This document shows positions 6,322-12,405 of a stretch of DNA of 28,254 bases, one piece after another. The stretch lies in IMG/VR virus record IMGVR_UViG_3300021139_000104, positions 1-28,254 of that record; one strand, 5' to 3'. Each line of letters opens with the position of its first letter. Within the stretch, counting starts at the first letter, position 1. The stretch comes from a virus. The notes under the pieces were generated by a model. It ran no database searches and was not told the origin of the DNA. It was given only the letters and a program-made list of their open reading frames with translations. The position numbers and the translations under genes are program-made.

Positions 6322-6940
6322 CATTCTCCTTTGGTTGTGTGTACCAATCACAATGCTCGGTCAACCCACACATCTTACAGTGTTGGAAGTTAGGCACAAA
6401 GATATTATCTTTACGTGCCCTGTCGAACATAGTGACCAGCGCTTCGATCTTGCTGTCAGTATAGTCAGCGAGATCGAACGATGGTGATAGTTCACCCTTA
6501 CGTGCCATCCAGTAGTAACCTTTGGTTACCTCTAGACCGTAGACTTTACGTAGCCCGTAAGAATAGAACGCTAGTTGTAGTGCTGAGTCAGGCGTAGTCT
6601 TGCCTGTCTTTAGATCCACGATACAGTACTCAGACTTTTCAGTATCGTAGAACACACGATCAATAAACATCTTTACTTGCACGCCTTCAACCATAGGTGA
6701 AGCTTCTATTTCAATAGCCGGTTCACCATCACTGAAGGTAGCGATTACCATGTGCGGGTTGTCATCTCGCCATTGAACCCATCTATCAAAGAACTTGTAG
6801 CCATTAGTAAACCACCAGTCTTCATCCTCTGGGTTGCGACGAGGTGAAGCTACTCGCCAACTAGACTTGTCGCCTTGGTATTCAGGGCGTTCGTTAGCAG
6901 TCTCAGCCCACCATATTTTCCATTGATCTAGTAATGTCAT
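6314..6940 (-). CDS. RecB/Cas4-like Fe-S nuclease, C-terminal catalytic part
   Basis: 208 residues from the ATG in the TAATG junction at 6938-6942. It holds the PD-(D/E)xK core of the RecB/Cas4 group: Asp94 in F-I-D-R, Asp109 and Lys111 in V-D-L-K-T-G-K, and a Q-x-x-x-Y motif (122-126). Cys188, Cys191 and Cys197 in C-K-M-C-G-L-T-E-H-C match the three C-terminal cysteines of the 4Fe-4S cluster found in AddB and Cas4. The fourth Cys and the motif I His lie in a separate gene (7071-7259). The family acts as 5'-3' exonuclease in DNA processing. Nothing in this part is obviously decayed. Confidence 0.8.
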   Translation of the reverse strand: MTLLDQWKIWWAETANERPEYQGDKSSWRVASPRRNPEDEDWWFTNGYKFFDRWVQWRDDNPHMVIATFSDGEPAIEIEASPMVEGVQVKMFIDRVFYDTEKSEYCIVDLKTGKTTPDSALQLAFYSYGLRKVYGLEVTKGYYWMARKGELSPSFDLADYTDSKIEALVTMFDRARKDNIFVPNFQHCKMCGLTEHCDWYTQPKENDE

Positions 6941-7074
6941 TAGAATTGAACTGCTATCCATAAGAACAAGAACTCAATGTCAAGTGTATGTCTATCAATG
7001 TGAAAGCCAAGACCTATGCTTCTTAGGTAGTACCCAAAGCTGATCCAGCTTTTGCCTATACGTATTTCTTTCAT
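6940..7074 (-). CDS. 44-aa protein inserted between the two nuclease parts
   Basis: The ATG overlaps the stop of the N-terminal nuclease part (ATGA), and its TAA overlaps the start of the C-terminal part (TAATG). It lies in a frame different from the N-terminal part. The product begins M-K-E-I-R-I-G-K-S-W-I-S-F-G-Y and has alternating hydrophobic residues ending F-L-F-L-W-I-A-V-Q-F, suggesting a small beta-rich fold rather than a random sequence. It resembles short conserved phage proteins I have seen but cannot name. No stop-rich or decayed look is present. Confidence 0.75.
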   Translation of the reverse strand: MKEIRIGKSWISFGYYLRSIGLGFHIDRHTLDIEFLFLWIAVQF

Positions 7075-7259
7075 AGATGTTTCCTATCCCATTCTTCTGT
7101 GGCTCGGTGCACAGCACTACCACCATAGAACCACCACGCTGGTAGCTCTTGGATCTTCTTTACTCGGTTGAGATAATACGACCAACCACATGACAACCAT
7201 GTAGTCAGGCTTGAATAAGATATATGTTCAGGTAATTCGTGGTCGTCAATTGTGACCAT
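7071..7259 (-). CDS. RecB/Cas4-like Fe-S nuclease, N-terminal part
   Basis: 62 residues from ATG 7257-7259, with AAAGGAG 8 bases upstream. It matches the opening of RecB/Cas4-type nucleases: S-Y-S-S-L-T-T-W-L-S-C with Cys24, the first cluster cysteine, then Y-Y-L-N-R-V, and G-S-A-V-H with His51 of motif I followed by E-E-W. It stops just after this point, where full-length proteins continue to the catalytic core, and that core is the gene at 6314-6940. The two parts probably assemble in trans. Confidence 0.8.
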   Translation of the reverse strand: MVTIDDHELPEHISYSSLTTWLSCGWSYYLNRVKKIQELPAWWFYGGSAVHRATEEWDRKHL

Positions 7260-7282
7260 GCTTCTCTCCTTTGGTTGGGCTA

Positions 7283-7316
7283 GCAAGCAAGACCGGAGAG
7301 AGCCAGTCCTGCTTGC
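7283..7316 (-). other. Hairpin in leader of the split nuclease
   Basis: An 11-bp stem with one mismatch (7283-7293 with 7306-7316) and a 12-base loop lies 24 bases upstream of the nuclease start. No T-run follows it on the minus strand, so it is not a typical terminator. It may shape the leader RNA of the downstream genes. Confidence 0.45.
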
Positions 7317-7325
7317 GTAGCGTGT

Positions 7326-7397
7326 CATAGCATACACCACGACACAGTGGAAACTACTAAGAAAACACCGTGTCGTGACAGATAGGTGTGTGCTATG
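7326..7397 (-). repeat. Long interrupted inverted repeat
   Basis: An outer 13-bp arm pair (7326-7338 with 7385-7397, one G-T pair) encloses an inner 12-bp pair (7338-7349 with 7366-7377, one mismatch). There is a 7-base bulge on one side and a 16-base loop. It begins inside the stop codon of the 51-aa gene and fills most of the only sizeable gap in this part of the leftward block (7260-7392). No poly-T follows. It could be an RNA-processing or stability element, an operator, or a structure used in replication. Confidence 0.6.
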
Positions 7398-7548
7398 CTT
7401 GAGGGTATGGCTTGATCAATAGATCAACCACACCTGACACGTTGTTTTCTTCAGCGTATAAGCGTGCTGCTTCTGGAGTATCGAAGGGACCATGTACTGT
7501 AACAGGTACCTTCTCTGTCCATGCAGCTTCTATTAGTACGTATATCAT
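7393..7548 (-). CDS. 51-aa hypothetical protein
   Basis: Starts at an ATGA overlap with the acidic gene before it, and AGGAGA lies 6 bases upstream. The product alternates strand- and helix-like stretches (M-I-Y-V-L-I-E-A-A-W, then P-E-A-A-R-L-Y-A-E-E-N), the look of a small alpha/beta protein. Its pattern of T-P-E-A-A-x-x-Y-A followed by a strand resembles small phage proteins seen beside replication genes. The stop lies in the right arm of the inverted repeat. No function is proposed. Confidence 0.7.
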   Translation of the reverse strand: MIYVLIEAAWTEKVPVTVHGPFDTPEAARLYAEENNVSGVVDLLIKPYPQA

Positions 7549-7655
7549 TGCTCTTCTCCTAGTTCATCATGCAATGTATCTGGATCTTCTTCCAGTTCTT
7601 CTTCATCTATATCATGGGCGAGGTCATCGCCACTCATCCACATAGGTTCACTCAT
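7545..7655 (-). CDS. 36-aa very acidic protein
   Basis: Begins at a TAATG junction with the amidotransferase gene and ends at an ATGA junction with the next one. Sixteen of 36 residues are Asp or Glu, and only His among basic residues is present. Such short acidic proteins can mimic DNA or act as inhibitors of host proteins; here that is only a possibility raised by composition. Confidence 0.65.
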   Translation of the reverse strand: MSEPMWMSGDDLAHDIDEEELEEDPDTLHDELGEEQ

Positions 7656-8518
7656 TAGTAATCCCAACTCTTGTTAGACCAGCCTTTGGTTACACCAGTA
7701 GCTGTAACGTATTTATCTTTGCCCATGCTGTTGTACTTACACAAGCATGAGAAGGCATCAGATGAACAGTCAAAGCAATAGGCACAATAGAAGCAAGTAA
7801 AGTCATTGGCATCTAGTGTTGCTTCATCTATGAACTGATCACATGATGGACATTGGTATGTCTCTGTTACTCCATCAAAGTAATCATAGTCATTCTTGCT
7901 TACCCATGTACTGACACCCTTAGACTTACGAGGATCAGCATAGCCATAGTCTAGGTAGCATGAATCATTAGACCACCACACGCCTGACTTATCTTCCTTA
8001 CCAAGGTCTTGGTTAAGAAGATAGCATTCGTGCTTAGCACGTGGATCAACAGTAAGTACAGCCACCTTGGAACCAGCGGTGTACTCTTCTAACATCTCCC
8101 ATGTGTAGTCATTATCTAGTGCTGCTACTCCACCAATGGTAGGTAGAATATCTTCAGCAAAGATACGGGTATCAGATCTATCATCCTTATCATGTGGAGT
8201 GACAGGCAAGATACCATTGTGTGCGATGTGAGTACGCTCATCATCGCCTAGTGTAAATGGATGACAGTTAGCTACAATACGTGAGCCATGTGTAGCATAA
8301 CGAGCATGCCACATAGCATAGCCTTCCATGTAATAGCTACGCATTTCTAAGAACCTGTTAACAGATTCATCAGCGTCCATTGTACGCTCACGTAGGATAC
8401 GCTTCTCATCTGGTATTACGATAGAGAATCCATACCCATGTGGGTTGTTGAGTGCAGAATTAACCAGCTTATCTCTATCAGGTATAACTCCGGGTGGTAC
8501 TACGCATAACATACACAT
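7655..8518 (-). CDS. Class II glutamine amidotransferase (Ntn hydrolase)
   Basis: 287 residues. Cys2 directly after the start Met is the N-terminal nucleophile of the family. W-H-A-R-Y-A-T-H-G (70-78), C-H-P-F (85-88) and H-N-G-I-L (100-104) match the glutamine-binding blocks. It would release ammonia from glutamine. The C-terminal third carries C-P-S-C and a C-F-Y-C-A-Y-C-F-D-C cluster, an added zinc-binding module not part of the amidotransferase fold. AAGGAG lies 7 bases before the start, which overlaps the stop of the amidoligase gene. The pairing suggests it supplies ammonia for that enzyme or edits its product. Confidence 0.85.
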   Translation of the reverse strand: MCMLCVVPPGVIPDRDKLVNSALNNPHGYGFSIVIPDEKRILRERTMDADESVNRFLEMRSYYMEGYAMWHARYATHGSRIVANCHPFTLGDDERTHIAHNGILPVTPHDKDDRSDTRIFAEDILPTIGGVAALDNDYTWEMLEEYTAGSKVAVLTVDPRAKHECYLLNQDLGKEDKSGVWWSNDSCYLDYGYADPRKSKGVSTWVSKNDYDYFDGVTETYQCPSCDQFIDEATLDANDFTCFYCAYCFDCSSDAFSCLCKYNSMGKDKYVTATGVTKGWSNKSWDY

Positions 8519-9855
8519 TAGTTCTCTCCTTGGTCTTCGATTAGTAGTTCTTCTTTGTCGAACAGTTCGTTCATGATAATGAACAGGTTAGGATATGTAT
8601 CGCTATGCTCTGACACATAGGCTACAAACCTAGTCCAAGACAACGGTTTATGTTTGACCGACATCTTGAGATCACGAGTGTATTCAACAGCAGCATGAAC
8701 AAGTTCTATTGCTGATAGCACACGCTCGTAGCGCAGTGAACCACGGAACACTCTGACTTCTAGTGTTGCGTCGTTCTCTATGTTGATGGCAGCATACCTG
8801 CCATTGGATTGCTCACCATTCTTAACCTTAGGTATGATCTTACCTTTGTCACCGAAGGTAGCATAGTTAGATGAACGACCAGCAAGTCTAGTGATTTGCC
8901 GTTCGTTGTCATAGATAAGTTTCATGAATCTAATCTGATGAGACTCACGCAATGTAATAGTACCACCGCTGAATGCTGAACGTGATACGTGTACATGCAA
9001 GCCACAAGTACTAGTGTTCCATGACCTGAACCTACGAGATTTAAGTTTGCTTAGTATGTCAGCCCATGGGAAACTCTCTTGCATTTCCACAAGAGAATGT
9101 GGATGGGTAACTATCTCGAAGCCATAGGACAATGAACCATCTGACTTAAGATAAGCACGGTCACCATAGCCAGTCTTACTAGCTACGTAATCAACCACCT
9201 CATCGAAGTAGTCTTCATCACGACACTCAACCTCAAGCTCGACACCAAAGTAATACTTGGCGTCACCATGAAACTTAGGTCGTGGTTTGTAGCTGTAGTT
9301 GTGGATGTTACTGTTGCTTTCTGGATCATCACGTTCACATGTATGATCTTCTAGAACATAATGATGGTCCTCATAACCACAATCATTACAACTATAGTAT
9401 CTTTCTTGATCACAACGTGGACAGATAGATTCACCTAGCCAATTGCTATAGGTAAGATCATCTTCACTAGGCACTAGTGTTTCACATTCGTGACACATGA
9501 TAGCGTCGGGGTTTTCATCTGACCAAACAACATAGCAATCTTTACACATGTCGTTGTTCTCAACGTTCTCAAACCCACCCCATGGCTTGCGTTTATTACA
9601 AGCGTCACAAAACTGAGTACATGAGTAGTGCATGATAGTTTGATCTTCTAATGTGTATGGTGCCCACATATTATTTTCATGTTGACTAGCACGTATGCTG
9701 TTAGTCATGTAGTAATGACGATAGGTGTTGTCCCAATCTAATCCAATAGGATAGATTGTTAACTTACACCTTGGACATTCACCTAGCGATGGTGGCACTG
9801 GGTGCTGCTCTTCTGTTATCTGATCCACTGATGGATCATCTATTACATCAGGCAT
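8518..9855 (-). CDS. Amidoligase (COOH-NH2 ligase) with N-terminal zinc ribbons
   Basis: 445 residues. The C-terminal half is a glutamine-synthetase-fold amidoligase: Y-Y-F-G-V-E-L-E-V-E (201-210), S-D-G-S-L-S-Y-G-F-E-I-V-T-H-P-H (238-253) and C-G-L-H-V-H-V-S-R (284-292), the metal and ATP blocks. The first 180 residues contain at least five CxxC knuckles (near 27, 83, 104, 121, 145 and 156), probably several zinc ribbons for substrate binding. Comparative work on phage amidoligases links them with class II amidotransferases and suggests peptide or cell-wall modification. AAGGAG precedes ATG by 6 bases. The substrate is unknown. Confidence 0.88.
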   Translation of the reverse strand: MPDVIDDPSVDQITEEQHPVPPSLGECPRCKLTIYPIGLDWDNTYRHYYMTNSIRASQHENNMWAPYTLEDQTIMHYSCTQFCDACNKRKPWGGFENVENNDMCKDCYVVWSDENPDAIMCHECETLVPSEDDLTYSNWLGESICPRCDQERYYSCNDCGYEDHHYVLEDHTCERDDPESNSNIHNYSYKPRPKFHGDAKYYFGVELEVECRDEDYFDEVVDYVASKTGYGDRAYLKSDGSLSYGFEIVTHPHSLVEMQESFPWADILSKLKSRRFRSWNTSTCGLHVHVSRSAFSGGTITLRESHQIRFMKLIYDNERQITRLAGRSSNYATFGDKGKIIPKVKNGEQSNGRYAAINIENDATLEVRVFRGSLRYERVLSAIELVHAAVEYTRDLKMSVKHKPLSWTRFVAYVSEHSDTYPNLFIIMNELFDKEELLIEDQGEN

Positions 9856-9879
9856 TGTTCTCTCCTTACTTAGTAGTTG

Positions 9880-10305
9880 TTAGTACCAACCATGATTTCT
9901 TTCATGGCTCCAAGCAACTGACGGCTTGCCATATCTCTTAGCAATATACGCCAGCCCCTTGTCAATCTGATCAGGGGCTGGGGTTCTAGGATCTAGTCCT
10001 AAGATCTGTGGTATTCCGCCAGCATGTGAACCGTCATCTGTTGCCTCAGTATTGAAGGCACCGTGTCTCCAATGAGACTCGACAGTCCACAATTTGTTAA
10101 GGGCTTTCCATTCAGAACGCCCCCAGTTGTACTGCATTTGCATTATGCCACGAGCGTATGACTTAGCTACTGCTGGGTGCCAGAATTTGTTAGGCATTTC
10201 CTCGCACTTGATCTTGTTTACCACGGCATGTGCTGTATCAGGGAAGAATACAGACCAGAATGCTAGGTAAGTTACAGATAGGTAGGTCATTACTTTCTTT
10301 AGCAT
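9880..10305 (-). CDS. Secreted lytic transglycosylase (SLT/lysozyme fold)
   Basis: 141 residues with a signal peptide: Lys3-Lys4, a hydrophobic stretch to about 21, and A-H-A (25-27) as likely cleavage site. The mature part has W-K-A-L-N-K-L-W-T-V-E-S-H-W-R, with Glu76 as the catalytic acid, then A-G-G-I-P-Q-I, R-Y-G-K-P near 124-128 and a final H-G-W-Y, as in actinobacterial transglycosylase-like proteins. It would cleave the glycan strand of peptidoglycan outside the membrane. AAGGAG is 6 bases before ATG. Its place beside the amidoligase pair, far from late lysis genes, suggests remodelling of the wall during infection rather than final lysis. Confidence 0.85.
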   Translation of the reverse strand: MLKKVMTYLSVTYLAFWSVFFPDTAHAVVNKIKCEEMPNKFWHPAVAKSYARGIMQMQYNWGRSEWKALNKLWTVESHWRHGAFNTEATDDGSHAGGIPQILGLDPRTPAPDQIDKGLAYIAKRYGKPSVAWSHERNHGWY

Positions 10306-10314
10306 GCTTGCTCC

Positions 10315-10566
10315 TTACGCTTGTGACTCCTCGACTAACCGCCAGTCTACATCCCAACTGCCGTCCTCAATACTAACATGCTCTTGGAATTTGTGGTCAG
10401 CCAGTGCCCCGTTAGTCCGGAGCCAGTGTTCTTTATCAGCAGTACTGAAGTTGTTCCATCCTTTAGGGAATGGGTCAACGACTATGTACTTGTAGTCTAC
10501 ATTCCACATGCGGTAAAGGACTACCTCACGTGGTACGTTGTCATTGATAGGTACTACATTATCCAT
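10315..10566 (-). CDS. Hypothetical 83-aa Trp-rich protein
   Basis: 83 residues with seven tryptophans or more in a mix of charged residues, for example Y-R-M-W-N-V-D-Y and G-S-W-D-V-D-W-R. No cysteine, membrane segment or signal peptide is seen. AGGAG lies 5-6 bases before ATG, and the start overlaps the end of the membrane-peptide gene. It might be a small binding protein; no family is recognised. Confidence 0.75.
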   Translation of the reverse strand: MDNVVPINDNVPREVVLYRMWNVDYKYIVVDPFPKGWNNFSTADKEHWLRTNGALADHKFQEHVSIEDGSWDVDWRLVEESQA

Positions 10567-10723
10567 TGTTCTCTCCTTTGTTGTCGTAGTTTTCTTGGGC
10601 TGTAATTTCGTCCACTACTCCTGCTTCGTAGCCGTCCCACCATGCTGTCCTGTAGGTAAAGAACCATACAGCCAGCCCGAGCAGTACGTCAACGAGCAGG
10701 TTGAATCCGTTATAGTAAATCAT
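10559..10723 (-). CDS. 54-aa single-pass membrane protein
   Basis: ATG 10721-10723 is chosen because AGGAG lies 6 bases upstream; a longer open frame runs back through the SSB terminator and is not credible. Residues 8-22 are a hydrophobic stretch (L-L-V-D-V-L-L-G-L-A-V-W-F-F) followed by T-Y-R, so the short N-terminus is probably outside and the acidic C-terminal tail in the cytosol. It is first after the SSB terminator and precedes the secreted transglycosylase by two genes, so a link with envelope change or lysis is possible. Confidence 0.75.
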   Translation of the reverse strand: MIYYNGFNLLVDVLLGLAVWFFTYRTAWWDGYEAGVVDEITAQENYDNKGENNG

Positions 10724-10737
10724 GTTAGTCTCCTGTC

Positions 10738-10767
10738 GATATAAAGCTAGCCGTTGTGGCGTAGCAA
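10738..10767 (-). promoter_or_regulatory. Possible leftward promoter after the SSB terminator
   Basis: TTGCTA (10762-10767 read on the minus strand) and TATATC (10738-10743) are 18 bases apart. Each matches four of six consensus bases. A promoter is expected here because the strong terminator just upstream would otherwise silence the genes to the left. The match itself is weak. Confidence 0.25.
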
Positions 10768-10788
10768 TTTCTAGTCTGGGGGTGCGGT

Positions 10789-10827
10789 AAAAAAAAAGAG
10801 AGGCGAGTGAGCCGAAGCCCACCCGCC
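10789..10827 (-). terminator. Strong Rho-independent terminator after SSB
   Basis: On the minus strand an 11-bp stem with two G-U pairs is capped by TTCG, and the stem is followed by TCTC and nine T. It lies 10 bases after the SSB stop. This is the clearest terminator of the leftward block and makes the SSB message short. Confidence 0.95.
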
Positions 10828-10837
10828 AGTCTTGAAG

Positions 10838-11131
10838 TTAAGCAACCACCTCGATAGCAGATACTTGGATCTGCGTGAATGGCTTGAAGCGTTGGTCATT
10901 AGCGATACCCGGACGACGATCGAACCGAGTAACCAAACGACCGATGATTTGTACATGAGTATCAGCTGTTAAGCCGAGAGCACTGTCGCCGTTGTCGATG
11001 AATACCAATGGCATAGTAGTTATACACTTACCTTCCTCGTCACGTTGTGAGAGGTTAGCAGTTACGATTGAGCCTGTGTTGCCACGTGATGTGATGTTCT
11101 TGATGTTACCTGTTAGTGTTACTGTATTCAT
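10838..11131 (-). CDS. ssb-like: Single-stranded DNA-binding protein-like OB fold
   Basis: 97 residues from ATG 11129-11131, with AAAGGAG 6 bases upstream. The sequence opens M-N-T-V-T-L-T-G-N-I and continues with alternating strands: I-V-T-A-N-L-S, a turn, T-M-P-L-V-F-I, then V-Q-I-I-G-R-L and a final strand, the order of an SSB OB fold. It lacks the long disordered acidic C-terminal tail that bacterial SSB uses to recruit partners. It has its own likely promoter and leader hairpin before it and a strong terminator after it, which would allow high expression independent of the other genes. Confidence 0.8.
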   Translation of the reverse strand: MNTVTLTGNIKNITSRGNTGSIVTANLSQRDEEGKCITTMPLVFIDNGDSALGLTADTHVQIIGRLVTRFDRRPGIANDQRFKPFTQIQVSAIEVVA

Positions 11132-11161
11132 GTTTATCTCCTTTAGTAGTTTATTGGTTGA

Positions 11162-11200
11162 GGCGACTGCCCCTGCCGTTAGGCACAGGGACAGTCTGCC
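11162..11200 (-). promoter_or_regulatory. Leader hairpin of the SSB message
   Basis: On the minus strand GACTGTCCCTG pairs with CAGGGGCAGTC (one T-G pair), two further G-C pairs close the top after a 2-base bulge, and three more pairs extend the base. The whole lies between a TATAAT box and the SSB ribosome-binding site, so it would form at the 5' end of the RNA. No T-run follows. It could stabilise the message or be a site of control, for example by SSB itself. Confidence 0.55.
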
Positions 11201-11207
11201 TGTATAG

Positions 11208-11213
11208 ATTATA
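11208..11213 (-). promoter_or_regulatory. Consensus -10 box for the SSB gene
   Basis: The minus strand reads TATAAT exactly, inside the last codons and stop of the 40-aa gene. No good -35 hexamer is found at 16-18 bases (TAACCG is the nearest). With a start point about 7 bases downstream the RNA would begin just before the leader hairpin. Confidence 0.5.
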
Positions 11214-11336
11214 CTATGGTTGGACAAGTTCGGTTACTTCGTCCAGTGTGTATCCAGCACAGTACGGACAACCGTCTGTGTCGTTACAGTTATCAAGCAT
11301 TTCTTCTGCGATGATACGTGCTTGGTCTTCGTTCAT
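11214..11336 (-). CDS. 40-aa Cys-containing protein
   Basis: GGAGG lies 7 bases before ATG, which overlaps the stop of the zinc-ribbon gene as ATGA. The product is acidic and has Cys17 and a C-P-Y-C knuckle near 23-26, flanked by helical stretches (E-E-M-L-D-N before, L-D-E-V-T-E-L-V after). Three cysteines could hold a metal with help from another chain. The family is unknown to me. Its 3' end carries the -10 box for SSB. Confidence 0.7.
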   Translation of the reverse strand: MNEDQARIIAEEMLDNCNDTDGCPYCAGYTLDEVTELVQP

Positions 11337-11725
11337 GCGTCTGCCTCCTGACAGGTTGGACATGTGATACGGCGAGCGAGGAAGGTTAGGTTACACCAGT
11401 TACAGACTGCTTCTGTTGGTAGTAGTTCGAGGTCACGGCTATCTATTCTGTCAGCCAGTTCAACGATAGGTTCCGTGAACTCTTCACGCTCGCCCTTGGG
11501 CGTACGCGTGAGAGGGGCAACCCAATCGTGACCGCTTGGCTCGGTAGTTATGAGCCATTGGTTACGGTATTGGATGTTGCCTTCGTCCACGATTTCGTGG
11601 GCGAGTATGGTTTGGTTGGTATCGAATATTTCTTGGCACTCAGTACAGCGTTCGCCAAAGAGTTCGAGTGTTTGCCAGCATTTAGCACAGCTGGTTACGA
11701 TATTCATACCTGTATCTTCTGTCAT
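11333..11725 (-). CDS. Double zinc-ribbon protein, 130 aa
   Basis: 130 residues with two CxxC pairs near the N-terminus (C-A-K-C and C-T-E-C, around 13 and 27) and two near the C-terminus (C-N-W-C and C-P-T-C, around 108 and 122). These make two zinc ribbons either side of an acidic, strand-rich middle. It is the first gene of the leftward block after the long non-coding region, the place of an immediate-early gene. It may bind DNA or RNA polymerase. ATG 11723-11725 has AGAAG upstream; an ATG six codons later is an alternative. Confidence 0.75.
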   Translation of the reverse strand: MTEDTGMNIVTSCAKCWQTLELFGERCTECQEIFDTNQTILAHEIVDEGNIQYRNQWLITTEPSGHDWVAPLTRTPKGEREEFTEPIVELADRIDSRDLELLPTEAVCNWCNLTFLARRITCPTCQEADA

Positions 11726-11794
11726 GATCTTCTCTTTTCTGTTTGATACGCACCCGATTTGGATACGCCATTATCAGGACTCCTAAGTCATGCC

Positions 11795-12395
11795 CCCGAG
11801 CCCGCGGGGCGGGCGTCTGAGGGCGAAGCCCGAGGGAGGGGGATGCGGGCATGGCGCCGAAGGCGACAGGCTAGAGAGCATGGATTTAGCGAAGCGGTGC
11901 GAGCGCGTGGCTTTTTGGACACGCGGCGGCGAGCAATCCTGCGAACAAGCACAGTCCGCGCAGCGGACTTGACGACGGAGTACGATAAGGGCACCGTGAG
12001 AGGACAGCATTGATCCGCACGCCGAAGGCGTAAGCGGTCATATGCTGAACAGGGCGGGGCGTGGCGTATCGGAGCGAGGAAGCCGTAAGAGCTGACGAGC
12101 CCCCATACGACAGCGATGGACAACGTCCGAGCGTGCGCCAGAGCGGGGAACCGCGAAGCGCCCGTGATCCGACTGTCACTGCGGACTGCAGGTACCACCT
12201 GCCAGCCACCGTCAGAATAAAAACATTTTGTTTGGCTGGTAAAGGAAAGTAATTTACTTACAGCGCCCCGAGTCATGAGACGATGGGGACAGTCAGCACT
12301 CCTACGTCGCCAGCCATACTGGGACAGTCTGACTGTCGGGCTTGACCCGCCGGTTATTAAACCAGCCACTGATTTAAGTGTGACTGTCTGCCTAG
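11795..12395 (+). ncRNA. Candidate large structured non-coding RNA, about 600 nt
   Basis: This gene-free stretch is much richer in G and C than its neighbours and packed with compensating helices. Clear ones are 11800-11814, 11821-11831, 11855-11865, 11904-11925, 11953-11969, 12118-12128 and 12188-12202. A nested stem at 12005-12047 has 6, 4 and 5 bp around a GAA loop. At 12135-12161 a two-part stem is capped by GGAA, and 12081-12093 is capped by GUAA; both are GNRA loops only when read on the plus strand, and loops there are A-rich, so plus is the likely sense. GACTGTC (12171-12177) can pair with GACAGTC (12288-12294). GACAGTC (12323-12329) can pair with GACTGTC (12382-12388) around three small hairpins. 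Size and phage setting recall GOLLD and ROOL, but the family is unassigned and the ends are approximate. Confidence 0.6.
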
Positions 12396-12405
12396 AATTT
12401 TCTGG

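Noticed and set aside
10724-10822. Longer N-terminus for the membrane peptide
   Set aside because: It would be translated from inside the SSB terminator; the ATG at 10723 has its own AGGAG.
11132-11227. 32-codon N-terminal extension of SSB
   Set aside because: It crosses the leader hairpin and the TATAAT box, and the OB fold starts exactly at the ATG at 11131, which has AAAGGAG upstream.
11783-12369. Long open frames on both strands in the GC-rich region
   Set aside because: They are Arg/Ser/Gly-rich, have no ribosome-binding sites, overlap each other on both strands, and arise because GC-rich DNA has few stop codons. RNA structure explains the region better.
12323-12388. Cloverleaf that looks like a tRNA
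   Set aside because: There is a 7-bp outer stem and three inner hairpins, but no TTCRA loop, the inner stems are 4 bp with wrong loop sizes, and no anticodon arm of 5 bp with 7 bases exists.
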